Of a stretch of DNA of 64,000 nucleotides, positions 34,327 through 45,693 are shown piece after piece (the stretch's first letter is position 1; every line of letters starts with the position of its first letter). The position numbers and the translations under genes were made by a program. The DNA is from Oncomelania hupensis (Eukaryota; Mollusca; Gastropoda; Littorinimorpha; Pomatiopsidae). The stretch spans positions 64,982,482-65,046,481 of the forward strand of contig CM072516.1 of NCBI GenBank assembly GCA_036898135.1. The letters run 5' to 3'. The notes under the pieces were generated by a model. The model did no database searches. It saw only the letters and a list, made by a program, of their open reading frames with translations, and was not told the DNA's origin.

Positions 34327-35853
34327 TGTCACGTGGGGTTTATGGGCTCTGCACAATGGAATTATGGACCCTCACGTTTATTCGGTGGGAACTGCTAGTA
34401 AGTCACCCTATGAATTACTTTAATAAATTTATTTGTTTAGCTCGTTCTGTGTTAAGGTTGGGGTACAGAAATAGATAGAAAAATGGTAAAAGAATACTGT
34501 CACACTAGCTTTCACACGGCTATGAATCATATGTAGTCCAGCCACTTGATAACAGTTAAAATCATACATTTATTTCTTCTACTCTATACAAGATTCTCTA
34601 AGTACTAATCTAACTTAAAAAGTCTCTTTCAATGCTAATAGTTCGATCGCTGATAGTCTAGGCAGCTGTTTTTCTTCCTCGGGCACTTGCTATAATATTT
34701 CATGTAGATTTGGACTACTGTGGTCCGTTTTACAGTTTCTGAAGAGTTGGACTACTGTGGTCCTGTTATGATCAGTTTAAGTGCACCTTGGCGTGTTCAC
34801 TTAACTGCTAGATGGAGCGTGCGAAGTCCTTCTGTGAGGTAGCTTCTGGTCCACCTGGGTAGTTGTGTATTTGGGTTCCCTTGCCACGCTGTGGGGTCTT
34901 GTAGGGGGTTTTTCAAGGTGGCTCTTTCCGGCTTGTGCGGCAGAGTCTCCTCAACCAACTAGTCGTTTCTGTGGAGTGGGGTAGCTCGGGATAGCTCGGG
35001 ATAGCTCGCCTGCTCGTCTGTAATATAAGAGACGAAATTCTGCACAACCCTGAATAATCGGTTTGTGCAGAGCGTCTCACTGAAAGCCAAGTAGCCCTCA
35101 GTGATAGCTCCACATCTCTATACATAAGCGACGAACATTCTGCTACTTCCGGGTTCCACTGGAATCTCAACTCTAAATTCCTATACATACATAAATATAA
35201 ATCGTGTCTAACTATGCACATACAGAATTAATAATAATATAAACATTCAGTGGTACAGCCACTGGTCTGCAAACATACATATAAGTTAAACAACAGTGGT
35301 TCCGTACGGGATACAACATGGCGGCGCAACCGGTCGTGTTTCGCCTCGTGGTAGGCTCTTCCACGTGGTCCCGCAAATTCGGATTAACAATTCACATTTA
35401 TGCATAGCAAATTCCACAAACATAATTTCAACAATAATATAAATATCACGATGAAACAGAAGGGTGTTCATTTACCTGTTTGACAAGTTCAGGCCCGTGA
35501 TGACTTGAGAGAATTCTAAGATTTCAAAGTCCTGCTTCCTGGTCTATGAGTGTAGAGATTTCTCTAGCTGTGGAGATGTTGACTCTACCTCATCTCACAC
35601 ACGACTGATTCAAACTGCGCTAAGATCTGACACAGTCAAAACTGCTCTACCCACTGAGCCTGCTCTGATTGGTTAAAACGGTCCGATTCAAAGCTCAAGT
35701 GCTGAGTCACTGCGATGTGGGTCGGGCTCGCGGTGTGTGGTCTGCTGTGTAATTTAATTGCTGCTGTGTAATAGTCTAACTTCTCTACTGTTACAAAGAC
35801 TACACATGGCTAAATAGTCAACAAGCAGAGTTAAGACTAGCCAGTTCATGACA
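34327..35853 (-). repeat. 5' LTR of the Gmr1-like element
   Basis: 1527 bp, about 99.7% identical to the 3' LTR (four differences seen). It contains the promoter (U3) on its high-coordinate side. No clear TATA box position was assigned. Confidence 0.95.
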
Positions 35854-35858
35854 ATGTG

Positions 35859-36257
35859 CAACACCAAGCAGGCATATAGACCTATATGTCTCTTATCTAG
35901 GATGTAAAGTTATCTTTTTGTAATGATAATAGCGCATTTACTACCTCAAAGGGCTTCTCTAGGCGCTGGCAGAAATCAGAATTGAACACAAGCCGCCGGA
36001 GACCAAACTACTGCATGTGAGCGCTGTTTAACACCATGGACCACTGTTCTGCATGTGTGTTTACCATTATATGTTCATCTGAGCTTGTCCCCGGCACTTC
36101 TGACACAATGACAGCGCTTCTGAACGTGTCGCTGATGCGAGATGCGGTAGGGCGGTGGAAAACCGTATAAAGAGTCATCACAGAAAGTCGACTCCTGCGA
36201 GACAAACTCCTATCAATTTCCAGAATCGAACCCAGTTCGTTTACAGTCGACAGATAG
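35859..36257. other. Unassigned right flank of the LTR element
   Basis: No gene. A weak tRNA-like pattern on the minus strand (GGTCCATGGTGTTAAACAGC... with TGTGTTCAATTC) at 35980-36045 is too degenerate to call. Confidence 0.4.
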
Positions 36258-37010
36258 TTAGTTAGTTATTCATTGCTTACAGTATCCAGCGGGCTGCAAA
36301 GAGCAGAACGATCAGGACCACAAAATCAAGACCACAACTTGGCTGAAAGAGGACTCGCCCCTGATCTGCATAAAAGGTCGGCTGAAATAACCCCAGATGT
36401 AACACTGAAGGCATTTTACCAGCCGGTCACTGTACAAAAAAGGAATCCCACCCAAGTGACGGTAAGGGTATACTCTAATTTATCAAACCCCGTTTACAAA
36501 AACAAAATATAATACACAAATAATAAAATATTAACAAAACACATACATATAAAATGCCTACATTAACATATAATAATAAATTATCATAGGAAGCCCTAGT
36601 GATTATTTGACAGAAAGCGTCCAGTTACCAAGCTGACCCAAAAGATTTCACACACAAATGAGGAGTTTTGTCCTGGAAGAGTTTTCAAGAAAAAAGGTAG
36701 GTGACTGGTCTGGTGGAGAGAGTAGGCATCCTTGACGCACACCGATTGTTGTTCAGAACCAGTTCCCGATGGAGTTAGTGTGGATGACTGCACTGGTAGC
36801 CTTGTCATATAGGCTTTTGATGACTTCAATAGTTTTCAAGAAAAAAGGTAGGTGACTGGTCTAGCGAAGAAGAAGATAGTATAGTAGATTGGTAGAGCAG
36901 AGTAGGAATGAAAAAGAACAAATGAGAAAGACAGCGATAGTGGTAATTTAAAGCACCAAATTTCCAGAAAGTGGAATACTATTTATAAAGAAACCTCCGG
37001 CATCCCCACG
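36258..37010 (-). repeat. 560-bp interspersed repeat, copy 4, with insertion
   Basis: Full-length family copy from TTATTCATTGCTTACAGTAT to CCTCCGGCATCCCCACG. It is enlarged by a 120-base insertion at 36712-36831 derived from the RTE-like LINE, flanked by a 31-base direct repeat of the host sequence (36681-36711 and 36832-36862). Confidence 0.85.
36712..36831 (-). mobile_element. Internal RTE-like fragment inserted in the 560-bp repeat
   Basis: The 120 bases from GGTGGAGAGAGTAGGCATCC to GATGACTTCAATA match 38238-38360 of the long RTE-like copy with only a few differences. It is an internal RT segment (no 3' tail), so it did not arrive by ordinary target-primed insertion of a LINE end. Confidence 0.8.
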
Positions 37011-37016
37011 AGGAAG

Positions 37017-37178
37017 GGGGGGGGGGAGTCGACTGTTGAGAGAGAGAGAGAGTGGGGGGGGGGATAGGGGAGGAAGGGAGAGTCGTCAGAGGCATGTATA
37101 TATGGAGAGAGGGAGAAAGAGAGAGAGACAAAGAGAGAGACAGACAGACAATGAGAGAGAGAAAGAGAGTGAAGGGAT

Positions 37179-37256
<78 letters not shown>
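37017..37256. repeat. G-rich and (GA)n tract
   Basis: G homopolymers at 37017-37026 and 37053-37061, then GA/AGACAG runs ending in a pure (GA)n block at about 37178-37256. Confidence 0.93.
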
Positions 37257-37257
<1 letters not shown>

Positions 37258-37274
37258 AGGATCTCCGTCAGTCA

Positions 37275-37348
37275 GCAAGATGAATCGAACTCAAGCGGTT
37301 TGGTCACTAACCAAGTGCACTACCTTCTGAGTTAGTGTATCACCCCAG
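37275..37348 (-). repeat. tRNA-like SINE head candidate
   Basis: Minus strand reads TAACTCAGAAGGTAGTGCAC (A-box-like) and GAGTTCGATTC (B-box-like) about 30 bases apart, just before the GA tract on that strand. Confidence 0.45.
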
Positions 37349-37395
37349 GCGACACTATCGAGAATGTCATCTTGCTATTATTAGACTAGTTCGTC

Positions 37396-39725
37396 TTCCT
37401 ATTATGTCCCCTAAATCGAAGATCGTAGGGGCACCACTGATGATCGTTTAACCAGCGTACTCCATTCTTAAACGTTGTCCTCCCACCGCTTTTTTCTGTC
37501 TTCCTCTTCTTCTGCCTCCTTGCACTGTGCCTTGCAGGATGGTCTTTGCAAGACCGGATGATCTGGTGATGTGGCTATACCATCGAAGTTTCCGTTTTTT
37601 CACCACTGTGAGCATGTTATCGTGTTTTTCAATGGCTTGTGTGATGGTCTGTCGGATTTCGTTGTTGGTGATGTGCTGGGTATAGGAAATGCCCAGAAGT
37701 CTTCTGTAGCACCTCATGTCCATGCTTTGTATTCTTCGTTGTAGATCTGCTGTGGGAGTCCATGTTTCGCAAGCGTATAAGAAAATGGAGATGACAAGGG
37801 AGCGCAGCAACATTACCTTGGAATGTAGACTGATGGTCCTGTCTTTCCAAATGGACTTCAACCTTTTCAGGGCAGCAGTTGTTTGTGCGGTCTTGGAGAG
37901 GACTACCTGTCGTGACCCATTGTCTCATACAATGGCTCCTAAATATCTGAAGCTATGCACTGTGCTGAGGGATTGGCCTTGGACTTTAATGTCCATGTTG
38001 ATGCCATTGGTGTTGTTGGTCATCATTTTGATCATCTCTGCACTTATTTCCATTCGATAGGCTCTGGAGGTGATGTCAAGCCTATGTACCAGCTGTTCAA
38101 GTTCTTGTTCCTCTCCAGCCAATCCATCAATGTCATCCGCCAATCAGAAGTTGGAGATTGCACTATCTTCTGTGCTGACTGTGCCTTCGTGGTCTGCAAG
38201 GCCATCTGACATGATGCGCTCTAGGAAGATGTTGAAGAGTGTTGGAGAGAGTAGGCATCCTTGACGCACACCGATTGTTGTTCTGAACCAGTTCCCGATG
38301 GCGTTAGTGTGGATGACTGCACTGGTAGCCTTGTCATACAGGCTTTTGATGACTTCAATAATTTTATGGTTGATGTTGTACATTCTCATGTTTGCCCACA
38401 GAGCGAGCTGCATGCCAGACTCGGTCAAACGCTTTCTTGAAGTCTACAAACACATGATATAGATGTTGTTGGTGCTGCAGGTATTTCTCGCAGATTATTC
38501 AGAGGTTGAAAATGGTGGTACATCGCCCTGCCCTGAATCCTGCTTGTTCTTCAGCTATGATTTGTTCAGCTTGGGGTTTCAACCTGTTGAGTATTATTTT
38601 CAGGAAGACCTTGCTGGGATGGCTGATGAGGCTGATGGTGCGGTAATTTTTCACACTCCTGGGGTGGTATTCAGAAATCAGTTACCCAGTAGATAAATCC
38701 GCGAAGCGGTAGGTAATTCCGTTCCGTACTGCACGGCTTCGCGGATTTAGCCACTGGGTAAATGCTTTCTGAACACCACCCCTGAAGGTTACATTTTTGG
38801 GGAAGAGTGATGACAAGCGACTGGGTCCATGGTGTAGGCCTCTCCCCACTCTGCCAGATCTTGTTACAGATAATGGTGAGGGCGTCAATCATCGATTCTT
38901 CTCCTGCTTGAAGCAATTCCGCGGGTATGTTGTCCACTCCCGCTGACTCCCCTTTCTTCAGCGATTGCACTGCTGACTCAAAATCTTCTCGGAGAATTGG
39001 GAGGATTTCTTATTTATTTCTTATATTATTCTCTGGTCTGGGGACAGGCTTGAACTGATAGGTCTCCGTTTGGTGTGTGGTTGTAAAGGTCAGAGCAGTA
39101 CTCTGTCCATCTATCCAAGACTTCTTGTTCTTCTGTAAGGCATATGCCAGACGCTTTGGATCGTGAAGACCTTGGGCTGTTTAACACTTGTCAGCCGCTT
39201 CACAGTCTTCTAGGCCTTCTTGCTGTTGTTCTTTATCAGACTGTTCTCTATTTCCTGGCATTGATCTTCTATCCAGTTCTCCTTTGCTGTGCGCATGCCT
39301 TTTCGGATGTCATTGTGGATTTTTCGGTAGGCATAAGCTCTTTGTGAGGTGCTCTTTTTGTTTTTCATCTCTCTTCGTTTATGTCACAGATCCAAAAGTT
39401 CAGATGTGATCCATGGTTTCTTCTTTGGGCGGTGCTTGCCAAGGATCTCAGTGGCGGCATCTGTCACAACTGAGTCGAAGGTGGTGGTCATGGTGTTGAC
39501 ATCTACTTCACCAGCTCCCAAAATGAGCAGTGGTGCAAATTTCCCTCCAATTGTGGCTTGAAATATTTCTGCCACCTCCGGGTCTTGCAGATTGTCCAGG
39601 TCGAACTTCAGTCTAGTGCACTTTGCTGTGTTTACTCTCTTCAAGTGGAGCCGGAAGGACATCATCACGAAATCGTGGTCGCTTCCGATGTCTGCTCCTG
39701 GAAAAGTGGCAGGACGAGTTCGTCT
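37396..39725 (-). pseudogene. RTE-like LINE, longest copy (end of EN through RT to 3' tail)
   Basis: Read from the high end, the minus strand encodes the close of an apurinic-type endonuclease domain (GADIGSDHDFVMMSFRLHLK at about 39650-39700), a linker, then RT. The RT includes SLKKGESAGVDNIPAELLQA, RQGCLLSPTLFNIFLERIMS, a region equivalent to the FADD box, ACETWTPTADLQRRIQSMDM and RWYSHITRSSGLAKTILQGT. It ends in the shared 3' block. Several frameshifts break the protein and the segment around the catalytic box is degraded. It is cut off at the 5' end within EN and interrupted by a palindromic MITE at 38661-38782. Confidence 0.88.
38661..38782. mobile_element. Palindromic MITE inserted in the RTE-like copy
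   Basis: 122-base fold-back. The left arm 38661-38708 starts GGGGTGGTATTCAGAAATCA and continues ..ACCCAGT..ATAAATCCGCGAAGC. The right arm 38734-38782 is its reverse complement with a handful of mismatches. The loop is about 25 bases. The homologous RTE-like copy at 55492-56850 lacks it at the matching position (ATTTTCCTCCTGAAGGTTAC), which proves insertion. The superfamily is not assigned; a CCTG- or CCT-type duplication is possible but not clear. Confidence 0.85.
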
Positions 39726-41119
39726 TCATTCAACAGCAATTCAACCCATACAGAATCTACTATTAAAGACCTTCCCACCCACACGTTGCACGACAAGATA
39801 GGCCACTAAAGTCTTATCAAATAATCATTCTACCATTCCCGATCTTTTAAGAATAGACGTAAAATTCAAGGTAAAGATTTGAGTATCAGAGAATGCACAT
39901 GGATAGGCCCAATACACTAAAATAACTTAAATGGGTTTGTAGAGAACGTGAATTTTCCGGTTCTCAGTCATATTTCTATTTGATAGAATGTGATTATTTT
40001 TTGGAATGTCTTATGTTATTATTTTCATTGGCTAAAATTGTTGAACCAATGGAATGATGAATAGCTGGCAGGAAGGGAAATTGTAGTCACTTGATTTGTG
40101 TGTTCCAATGTGTGAGGTTGTAGAGTCAGTGTGTCAGGCCAGGGGAAAAAAAGATTAAGAAAGAAAAAATAGAAAAGATTGTTGTGAAAAGTGAAGAGGT
40201 AGAAAGCACTGAGAACTTATCAGGTTGTGTAGGTTCGGTGGGACTTTCTCTCTGAAAGTGGATATATATTGTGCTGTAAAGATTACAGGTATTTTTAATG
40301 TTTTCATGATTGTGAAATTTTGGAGAGGTATATTTTTGCCTTGGATTTATTGTGTTAAGAGGTGGTGAGCTGTTGTCCACTGAGATGGAATATAATTTTC
40401 ATTGATGTAATAATATTGCTAATTACATGGGGCTATAGTTATAGAGCAGTAGATAATGGAAGGTGTGAGCATGTTTGATAGTAATTGTCATTCATGAAAT
40501 AATTATATCTGGGATATGGATAACATTGTGGAAGAACGAAAGAAACGATCACATACGGAATGGAGTTGGAAAAGTGAAAGAAACTAAGGGAGGTGAGCAA
40601 GGGTGAAACAAGAAGAATAGTATGATTATGAAAGCCAGAGCATTGACGTGTGTACCTATATATATTGTTGTAGCTGCCTACGGGAAGCTGGTGTTGGCTT
40701 CATAGACTCGGACACACGGCGTTGTCTCGGACAACGGAGCTTTTGGCGACTCCAGGAACAGCGGCGGTCGGCCGTGCGTCTTGGACCAGACCCAGACATG
40801 TTTGCTACCTCAGACAGACAGGGCAGGCGCGCGCCCGTCTGCCTGTTTACAACTTCACTGCTTGTTCAACTTTCTGTTTACAACATCTCTGATTGTTCAG
40901 CTTCCTGTTTACGACATCACTGTGCATCTAGCTGCCTGTAGCTTTTGCGTACACCCGCCTCCTACAACTAGAGAGATAATGCGTTTTTGTGTTTATTTTG
41001 GCTCGGGACAAGAAATTGCCGGCCTCGATTATCCAAGCTCGATTTTGACAGATGTGGTGTGAGACTAGCGTAAGAAATATTAGTATAAGAATATTGGGGT
41101 GAAAGGACTGGAGTGAAAG
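39726..41119. other. Unassigned, with a 31-bp triple repeat
   Basis: No gene supported. 40842-40937 holds three diverged 31-base units beginning CTGTTTACAAC. A minus frame at 40126-40380 is AT-rich and unrecognised. Confidence 0.45.
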
Positions 41120-41710
41120 TGGTGCGTTGGAACGCGCACGATAGTTCGTGTATGACTCGCACGATAGATCCGATCGTTTTGTTTCGCAAAGCATTGAATA
41201 ACAGAGTGTATTTACCTTTGATTAGATTTTGCATTGTTGTTAGAAGAAGCTTTGTATAACGTTGATAATTTTCGTTGGTCGATATTATTGGAGAATTCTC
41301 TAGAGTTGCATGTTTATTATCGATCGAAGAATCTAGATAGATCTACTGTAAGCTGAGAGATTCTCTTATGATGAAGAATGTTGTATGACGTAAGACAGTG
41401 ATGACGAAGTTTAGTTTGATTGGTTGTAACGCGTCATTCTGGTACGTTCTGACGTAATCTGGAGTCTAGAAAAACTATATAATTGTTACACTGTGTAGGA
41501 GGAAAAGTAAAGAGTGAAAAGTGATTGAGCGATTGTATGCAGTTGTTGATGTACGCTGAATAAAGTTGGGAAACTTCATACGACGACTCCGTTCCTTGTT
41601 GCTGAGTGAACAGGTTGCGTGGATAAACGAATCCGAGTTACATTTATCAGGAGGATTCAAGCATTGGGGCTGAATCAACTACTGATTAAAAAAAAACAAC
41701 GAGTGTAACA
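41120..41710 (+). repeat. LTR-like sequence, copy A
   Basis: Diverged relative of 63300-63858. Shared blocks in order: TACCTTTGATT.GATT, GTTTATTATCGA.CGAA, ATGACGTAAGACAG, CTATATAA (TATA-like), GCAGTTGTTGATGT, GCTGAATAAAGTTGG (AATAAA) and TTGTTGCTGAGTGAAC, ending near TGTAACA at 41704-41710. The TATA-like box about 100 bases before AATAAA and the conserved end look like U3-R-U5 of an LTR. No internal pol region follows, so it would be a solo or orphan LTR; the 5' limit is unclear. Confidence 0.55.
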
Positions 41711-42105
41711 GAAAAGTTGCTATAAAATATTGTGGTTTGTCTGTATAAAGTATTAAGAACGTGGAACGAATATCTTGTGTTGGTGTTTGCCTGTGTTGGT
41801 GAGAGTCGGTGAATTTGTGGGTGTGGTAGTTAACAGAGAGACTTGCACGCACACTTATTTTTGATCTAGCAGTCAATTACATTTGCATTCACTTAGCTAT
41901 TATAAACAGGCACACACATCCTAAATATCCATACGTTACGGTGTTTTTCCACATCCACGAATAAAGCCCACATAACACACGGACTACTGCAGCCAATTAG
42001 GCAATTAACAGATAAACCATGCATTATTAATACAGATTGCTGAGCATCGGTTATTTTACTACTGTCAAATCCTGTTTGTGTGGAATCGATTTGTCTGGTA
42101 ACACA
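41711..42105. other. Unassigned
   Basis: No feature recognised. Confidence 0.4.
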
Positions 42106-42527
42106 CACCCCCCCCCCTCTCCACAAACAAATAAACACACACATAGTCGCACATAAACATAGAGACACACATACACGTACATACCCAGACGTACATACAC
42201 ATACACACAGACACACACACACACTCAGACACAACCACACACATACAAAGGCACACACACATACACTAAGACACACACAAGCACACACACAGACATAGAC
42301 ACACGCACAAACACACACACACTTAAATACTCACGCACAAGCACAGACACACACGCACGCGCGCACCCAGACATAAATGCCCATTTCCATAGAAAAGCAC
42401 ACACACAATTCACACACAAACCTCACAGTAACAGGCAGACATACACGTACTCTCATACAAACACACTCACATAATCACACGCACGCGTACTCACACATAC
42501 ACACAATCTCACACTCAAACACACACC

Positions 42528-42567
<40 letters not shown>
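42106..42567. repeat. Long imperfect (CA)n tract
   Basis: About 460 bases of CA-rich sequence with GA, TA and GC variants, ending in a pure CA block at 42528-42566. Frames across it are artefacts. Confidence 0.93.
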
Positions 42568-42568
<1 letters not shown>

Positions 42569-42732
42569 ATGTATCAGAGAGGAAGCACCCAGGAGATCGA
42601 TAACCCATTCGTGTCACTAGGTATGCGGCCAAAGTTCAGCCTGGAGTGGTTAATAGCAGCCGACGTGTCATAGTCTTGCCATCTAGTCACGCCTCAAGAA
42701 GAGGACAGATATGAAGAGAGCGATACACGGAG

Positions 42733-42822
42733 GCACAGAGATACAGACAGAGAGAGAGGGAGGGAGAGAAAACGAGAGAGAGGGACGGAGGGAGAGAGAG
42801 AAAAAGCGAGAGAGAGAGAGAT
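42733..42822. repeat. GA-rich tract
   Basis: Imperfect GA/GGGA tract. The preceding 42568-42732 has a short open frame on each strand but no recognised product. Confidence 0.85.
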
Positions 42823-42979
42823 CAACCTATGCCTTTGTTGTTGTTTGTTTATTTGTTTTGTTGTTCGTTATGCAAACCTCTGGCAACAGAAAAGACAGAC
42901 AGGAGACCAGGGGTGTAATATCAGGACACTTCCTTGGTCCTTGCAGGATTGCAATATGATGCATCCTGGGGCACTCAGC

Positions 42980-43320
42980 TCGATCCCTCAAACGGCCTCC
43001 TTAAATTCGATACAACAACTCCATATAAAAATCTGTATTTGCCAAGTGAAAATACACAAGAAATACACTTCGATCCAAGCTGCAGCCTACTAAAAGATAA
43101 AACTGGTGTACACAAATACAATAACAGATAAGAAGACGAAATGCAGAATAGTCAAGGAACTCCGCAAAAGAAGGGCTTGATCCAAAGCGTTTTCTCTCCT
43201 TGCTGCCATGCCCCAAACTCTGGAATACCATTTGAGCAAGACTTGAAAAATACTGACAACGTTGGACAGTTTCAAGAAACGTCTCTATATAATTATCTAG
43301 GTGGGAACACACACGGCTGA
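42980..43320 (+). pseudogene. Possible LINE C-terminal fragment
   Basis: Broken plus frames read FSLLPCPKLWNTI near 43190-43230 and DNVGQFQETSLYNYL near 43255-43300, reminiscent of the closing .A..LWNSLP......FK..L..YL segment of CR1/L2-type ORF2. Support is weak and the rest of the stretch is unrecognised. Confidence 0.3.
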
Positions 43321-43970
43321 TAAATCCTGATAACCTCTTGACACTGATAAAAAAAGATTAAAATTAATATTTAAATTAAACAAAAAATACATTGAAACAA
43401 AGTTAAACCATAATTATAGACAAAGACATTGCACTTACATTCATAGCAATTATTCTCTCTCTGAGAATTTTTGAGGAGGAAAATAAAAAGACACGAAAAA
43501 TAAATAATTAATCCATTTACATCTTCATAGTAATAATTCACTCTCTATCTAAGAATTCTGAAATTGGGAAGAAGGAAGGGGGATGAGGAGAATGGAACGA
43601 AAAATAAGTAATAAACCACATACACAAACATCTCACAAGCATTCATAACAATTATTCTTGCTCTGAGCATTGGAAGAAAAAAATGTTTGTGTCGCTGGGT
43701 CCTTTCTGCTTCGTTCGGTTTGTGTACTGTGTGTCAAATTATGTTTAGTATATCTAAACTCTTGCATGGGGTTAGGGCTTTCAACTGCTCCACTGGGACA
43801 AGCAAAACAGCAGCATAAAAAAGCCTACAGATACTAAACACGGCATAATTATAATGCCTGGTTTATGGTTGAAAGGGAAAGGATGAGCGGTTTTGTGATG
43901 CTCTTTGTGGCGTGCTCACAAAACATCCACCACAGGGAAAAAATGTGAGGTTTCGCGTAAAATACACATA
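43321..43970. other. Unassigned AT-rich
   Basis: Two or three loosely similar 150-base blocks (CATTCATAGCAATTATTCTC, CATCTTCATAGTAATAATTC and CATTCATAACAATTATTCTT at 43438, 43518 and 43632) suggest an old tandem duplication. No gene. Confidence 0.45.
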
Positions 43971-43974
43971 TACA

Positions 43975-44742
43975 CGCTCACTCTCCCTCTCCCTCTCTCT
44001 CTCTCTCACACACACACACGCACGCACGCACACGTTAGGGGAGAAAGAGAGGTGAGGATGAGGGTAGAGCACACTCACACTCTCACACAAGCAAACTAAA
44101 CAGGGGTTAATGAGATAGAGAGGGCGGTTGGGTGGAGGAATGAATGAGTGAGAATGAGGATACAGTACAGTACATACATAACACAAAACAATAGGAGGGA
44201 GGGAGGGATGATGGTGGGAGTAAAACACAAACATACAATCTCTCTCACAACAAGCCACAATAAAAACAGGAGGAAGAGAGCGGGAAGATGGATAGAGTAC
44301 ACACATTCACTCTAAACCACAAACAAAGGGGAGATGATGGGGAGGAAGGAAAGTATCCACACACACAAAAATGTGATGTAAGGCGGGAAGGGGGGGGGAG
44401 AGTGGAAGGAAGAGAGAGAGCAAGAGAGAGATGGTGGGGAAGGGAAGGGGAGAGAATGAGAGAAAAACAAATAGCGGTAGAGAGAGGGAGGGAGAGAGAG
44501 AAAGAAAGAGAGAAAAAGAGAAAGACAGAGAGAGAGAAAGAGGGGAAGAGGGAGAGAGAGAAAGAGAGAGAGAGAAAGAAAGAGAAAAAAAGACAGAGAG
44601 AGAGAAAGAGGGGGAAGAGCGAGGGAGAGAAAGAGAGAGAGAGAAAGAAATAGAGAAAAAGAGAGAAAGACAGAGAGAGAGAGAAAGGCAGAGAGAGAGA
44701 AAGAGGGGGAAGAGGGAGAGAGAGAGAAAGAGAGAGAGAGAT

Positions 44743-44810
<68 letters not shown>

Positions 44811-45080
44811 CAAGACAAGAGTAAAAGGAGAGCATACAGAAATAATGTAAGGCAAATTCCTAATATCTGACACTTCCTAAAATATGATACTTTTAACATT
44901 GAAGTATTAAACAACAAATTGGGTAAGGAGGCGAGAGGGGGAGGGAAGGAGCGGTGGGTGGATGGGAGAGGGAGGGTGAGAGAAAATAGAGGGTAGACGA
45001 GTAAAATGAAAAAGGATAGAATGGAGGGAGGAGGCAGTTTGAGAGTGGAATGGGGGTGGAAGAGTCCAAAGAAAAAGGTA
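43975..45080. repeat. Long polypurine (GA-rich) tract
   Basis: CT then CA at 43978-44030, then mostly purines. 44390-44808 is an almost unbroken GA/GGGA/AAAGAG run ending in pure (GA)n. 44926-45080 is again purine-rich. The very long SLSLS-type minus frames are translations of this tract. Confidence 0.93.
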
Positions 45081-45174
45081 AGCTGTGACAAATTCTTGCC
45101 TACTGAAGCATGCGGCTTGTAATAAAAACACAGACGTATTTATAGGCTTCTTTTGATCCTGAAGAATCGTCAAG

Positions 45175-45552
45175 ATGGGTAGGGATGGGAGAGAAAGAAG
45201 GGGGCGATGGAGAGTTAGAGAGAGAAGAGGAGAGAGTGATAAAGAGAGAGGGAGGGAGAGAGAGAAAGAGAGAGGGAGACAGGGAGGGAAAGAGATAAAG
45301 ATAGAGAGCGAGATGATGAGAGAGAGCGAGAGAGAGATAGAGATGAAGAGAGAGGACAAGAAGAAGAAGAAGAAGAAGAAGAAGAAGAAGAAGAAGAAGA
45401 AGAAGAAGAAGACAAGAACAAGAACAAGAACAAGAAGAACAAAAAGAAGAAGAAGAAGAAGAACAACAACAACAACAACAACAAGAATAACAAGAACAAG
45501 ATGAACAAGAACAAGAAGAACAAGAACAAGAAGAACAAGAACAAGAACAAGA
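45175..45552. repeat. Polypurine tract: GA, (GAA)n, then AAC/AAGAAC units
   Basis: GA/GGGA until about 45356, pure (GAA)n at 45357-45412, then mixtures of AAC, AAG and GAACAA to 45552. Almost no T on the plus strand. Confidence 0.93.
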
Positions 45553-45693
45553 AGCGGAATAGGACACATAGTTATAAGTGGAACAACATAAAGCAGAACT
45601 ATGTTAAGAAGACTGATGCAGCATCACTCCACGGACAAAGGAGCGACCCTGATGCACCACCCCCAGGCATGAGCATTTATTTGAATCTGTCAC

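Larger units (their letters stand above)
27767..35853 (-). mobile_element. Complete Gmr1-like (Ty3/gypsy-related) LTR retrotransposon
   Basis: 8087-bp element on the minus strand bounded by 1527-bp LTRs and a perfect 5-bp target duplication (ATGTG at 27762-27766 and 35854-35858). The ends are TGTCA...TGACA. It holds one long gag-pol frame (29461-33960). The domain order Gag-PR-IN-RT-RH, with a GPY-type integrase, is the arrangement described for the Gmr1 group of Ty3/gypsy retrotransposons, in contrast to canonical gypsy PR-RT-RH-IN. No envelope-like frame is present. A PBS-like TGGCGAGCC starts 7 bases after the 5' LTR and a GAGGGAG purine core precedes the 3' LTR. All parts needed for autonomous movement appear present. 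It lies in the same orientation as the predicted EH-domain gene, probably inside an intron. Confidence 0.93.

Noticed and set aside
35980..36045. tRNA-like pattern on the minus strand
   Set aside because: A and B boxes too degenerate and no repeat copy to support a SINE.
42570..42700. Open minus frame VTRWQDYDTSAAINHSRLNF
   Set aside because: No credible splice sites and no recognised family; too short to call.
45070..45180. SRQEFVTAYLFLW peptide resembling the end of an EH domain
   Set aside because: No donor site follows, it lies upstream (minus sense) of the EH start and would be out of order; likely chance.
44245..45569. Very long minus-strand open frames of 137-259 codons (SLSLS, LLLL type)
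   Set aside because: They are translations of GA/GAA polypurine tracts; no start context, domains or splice sites.
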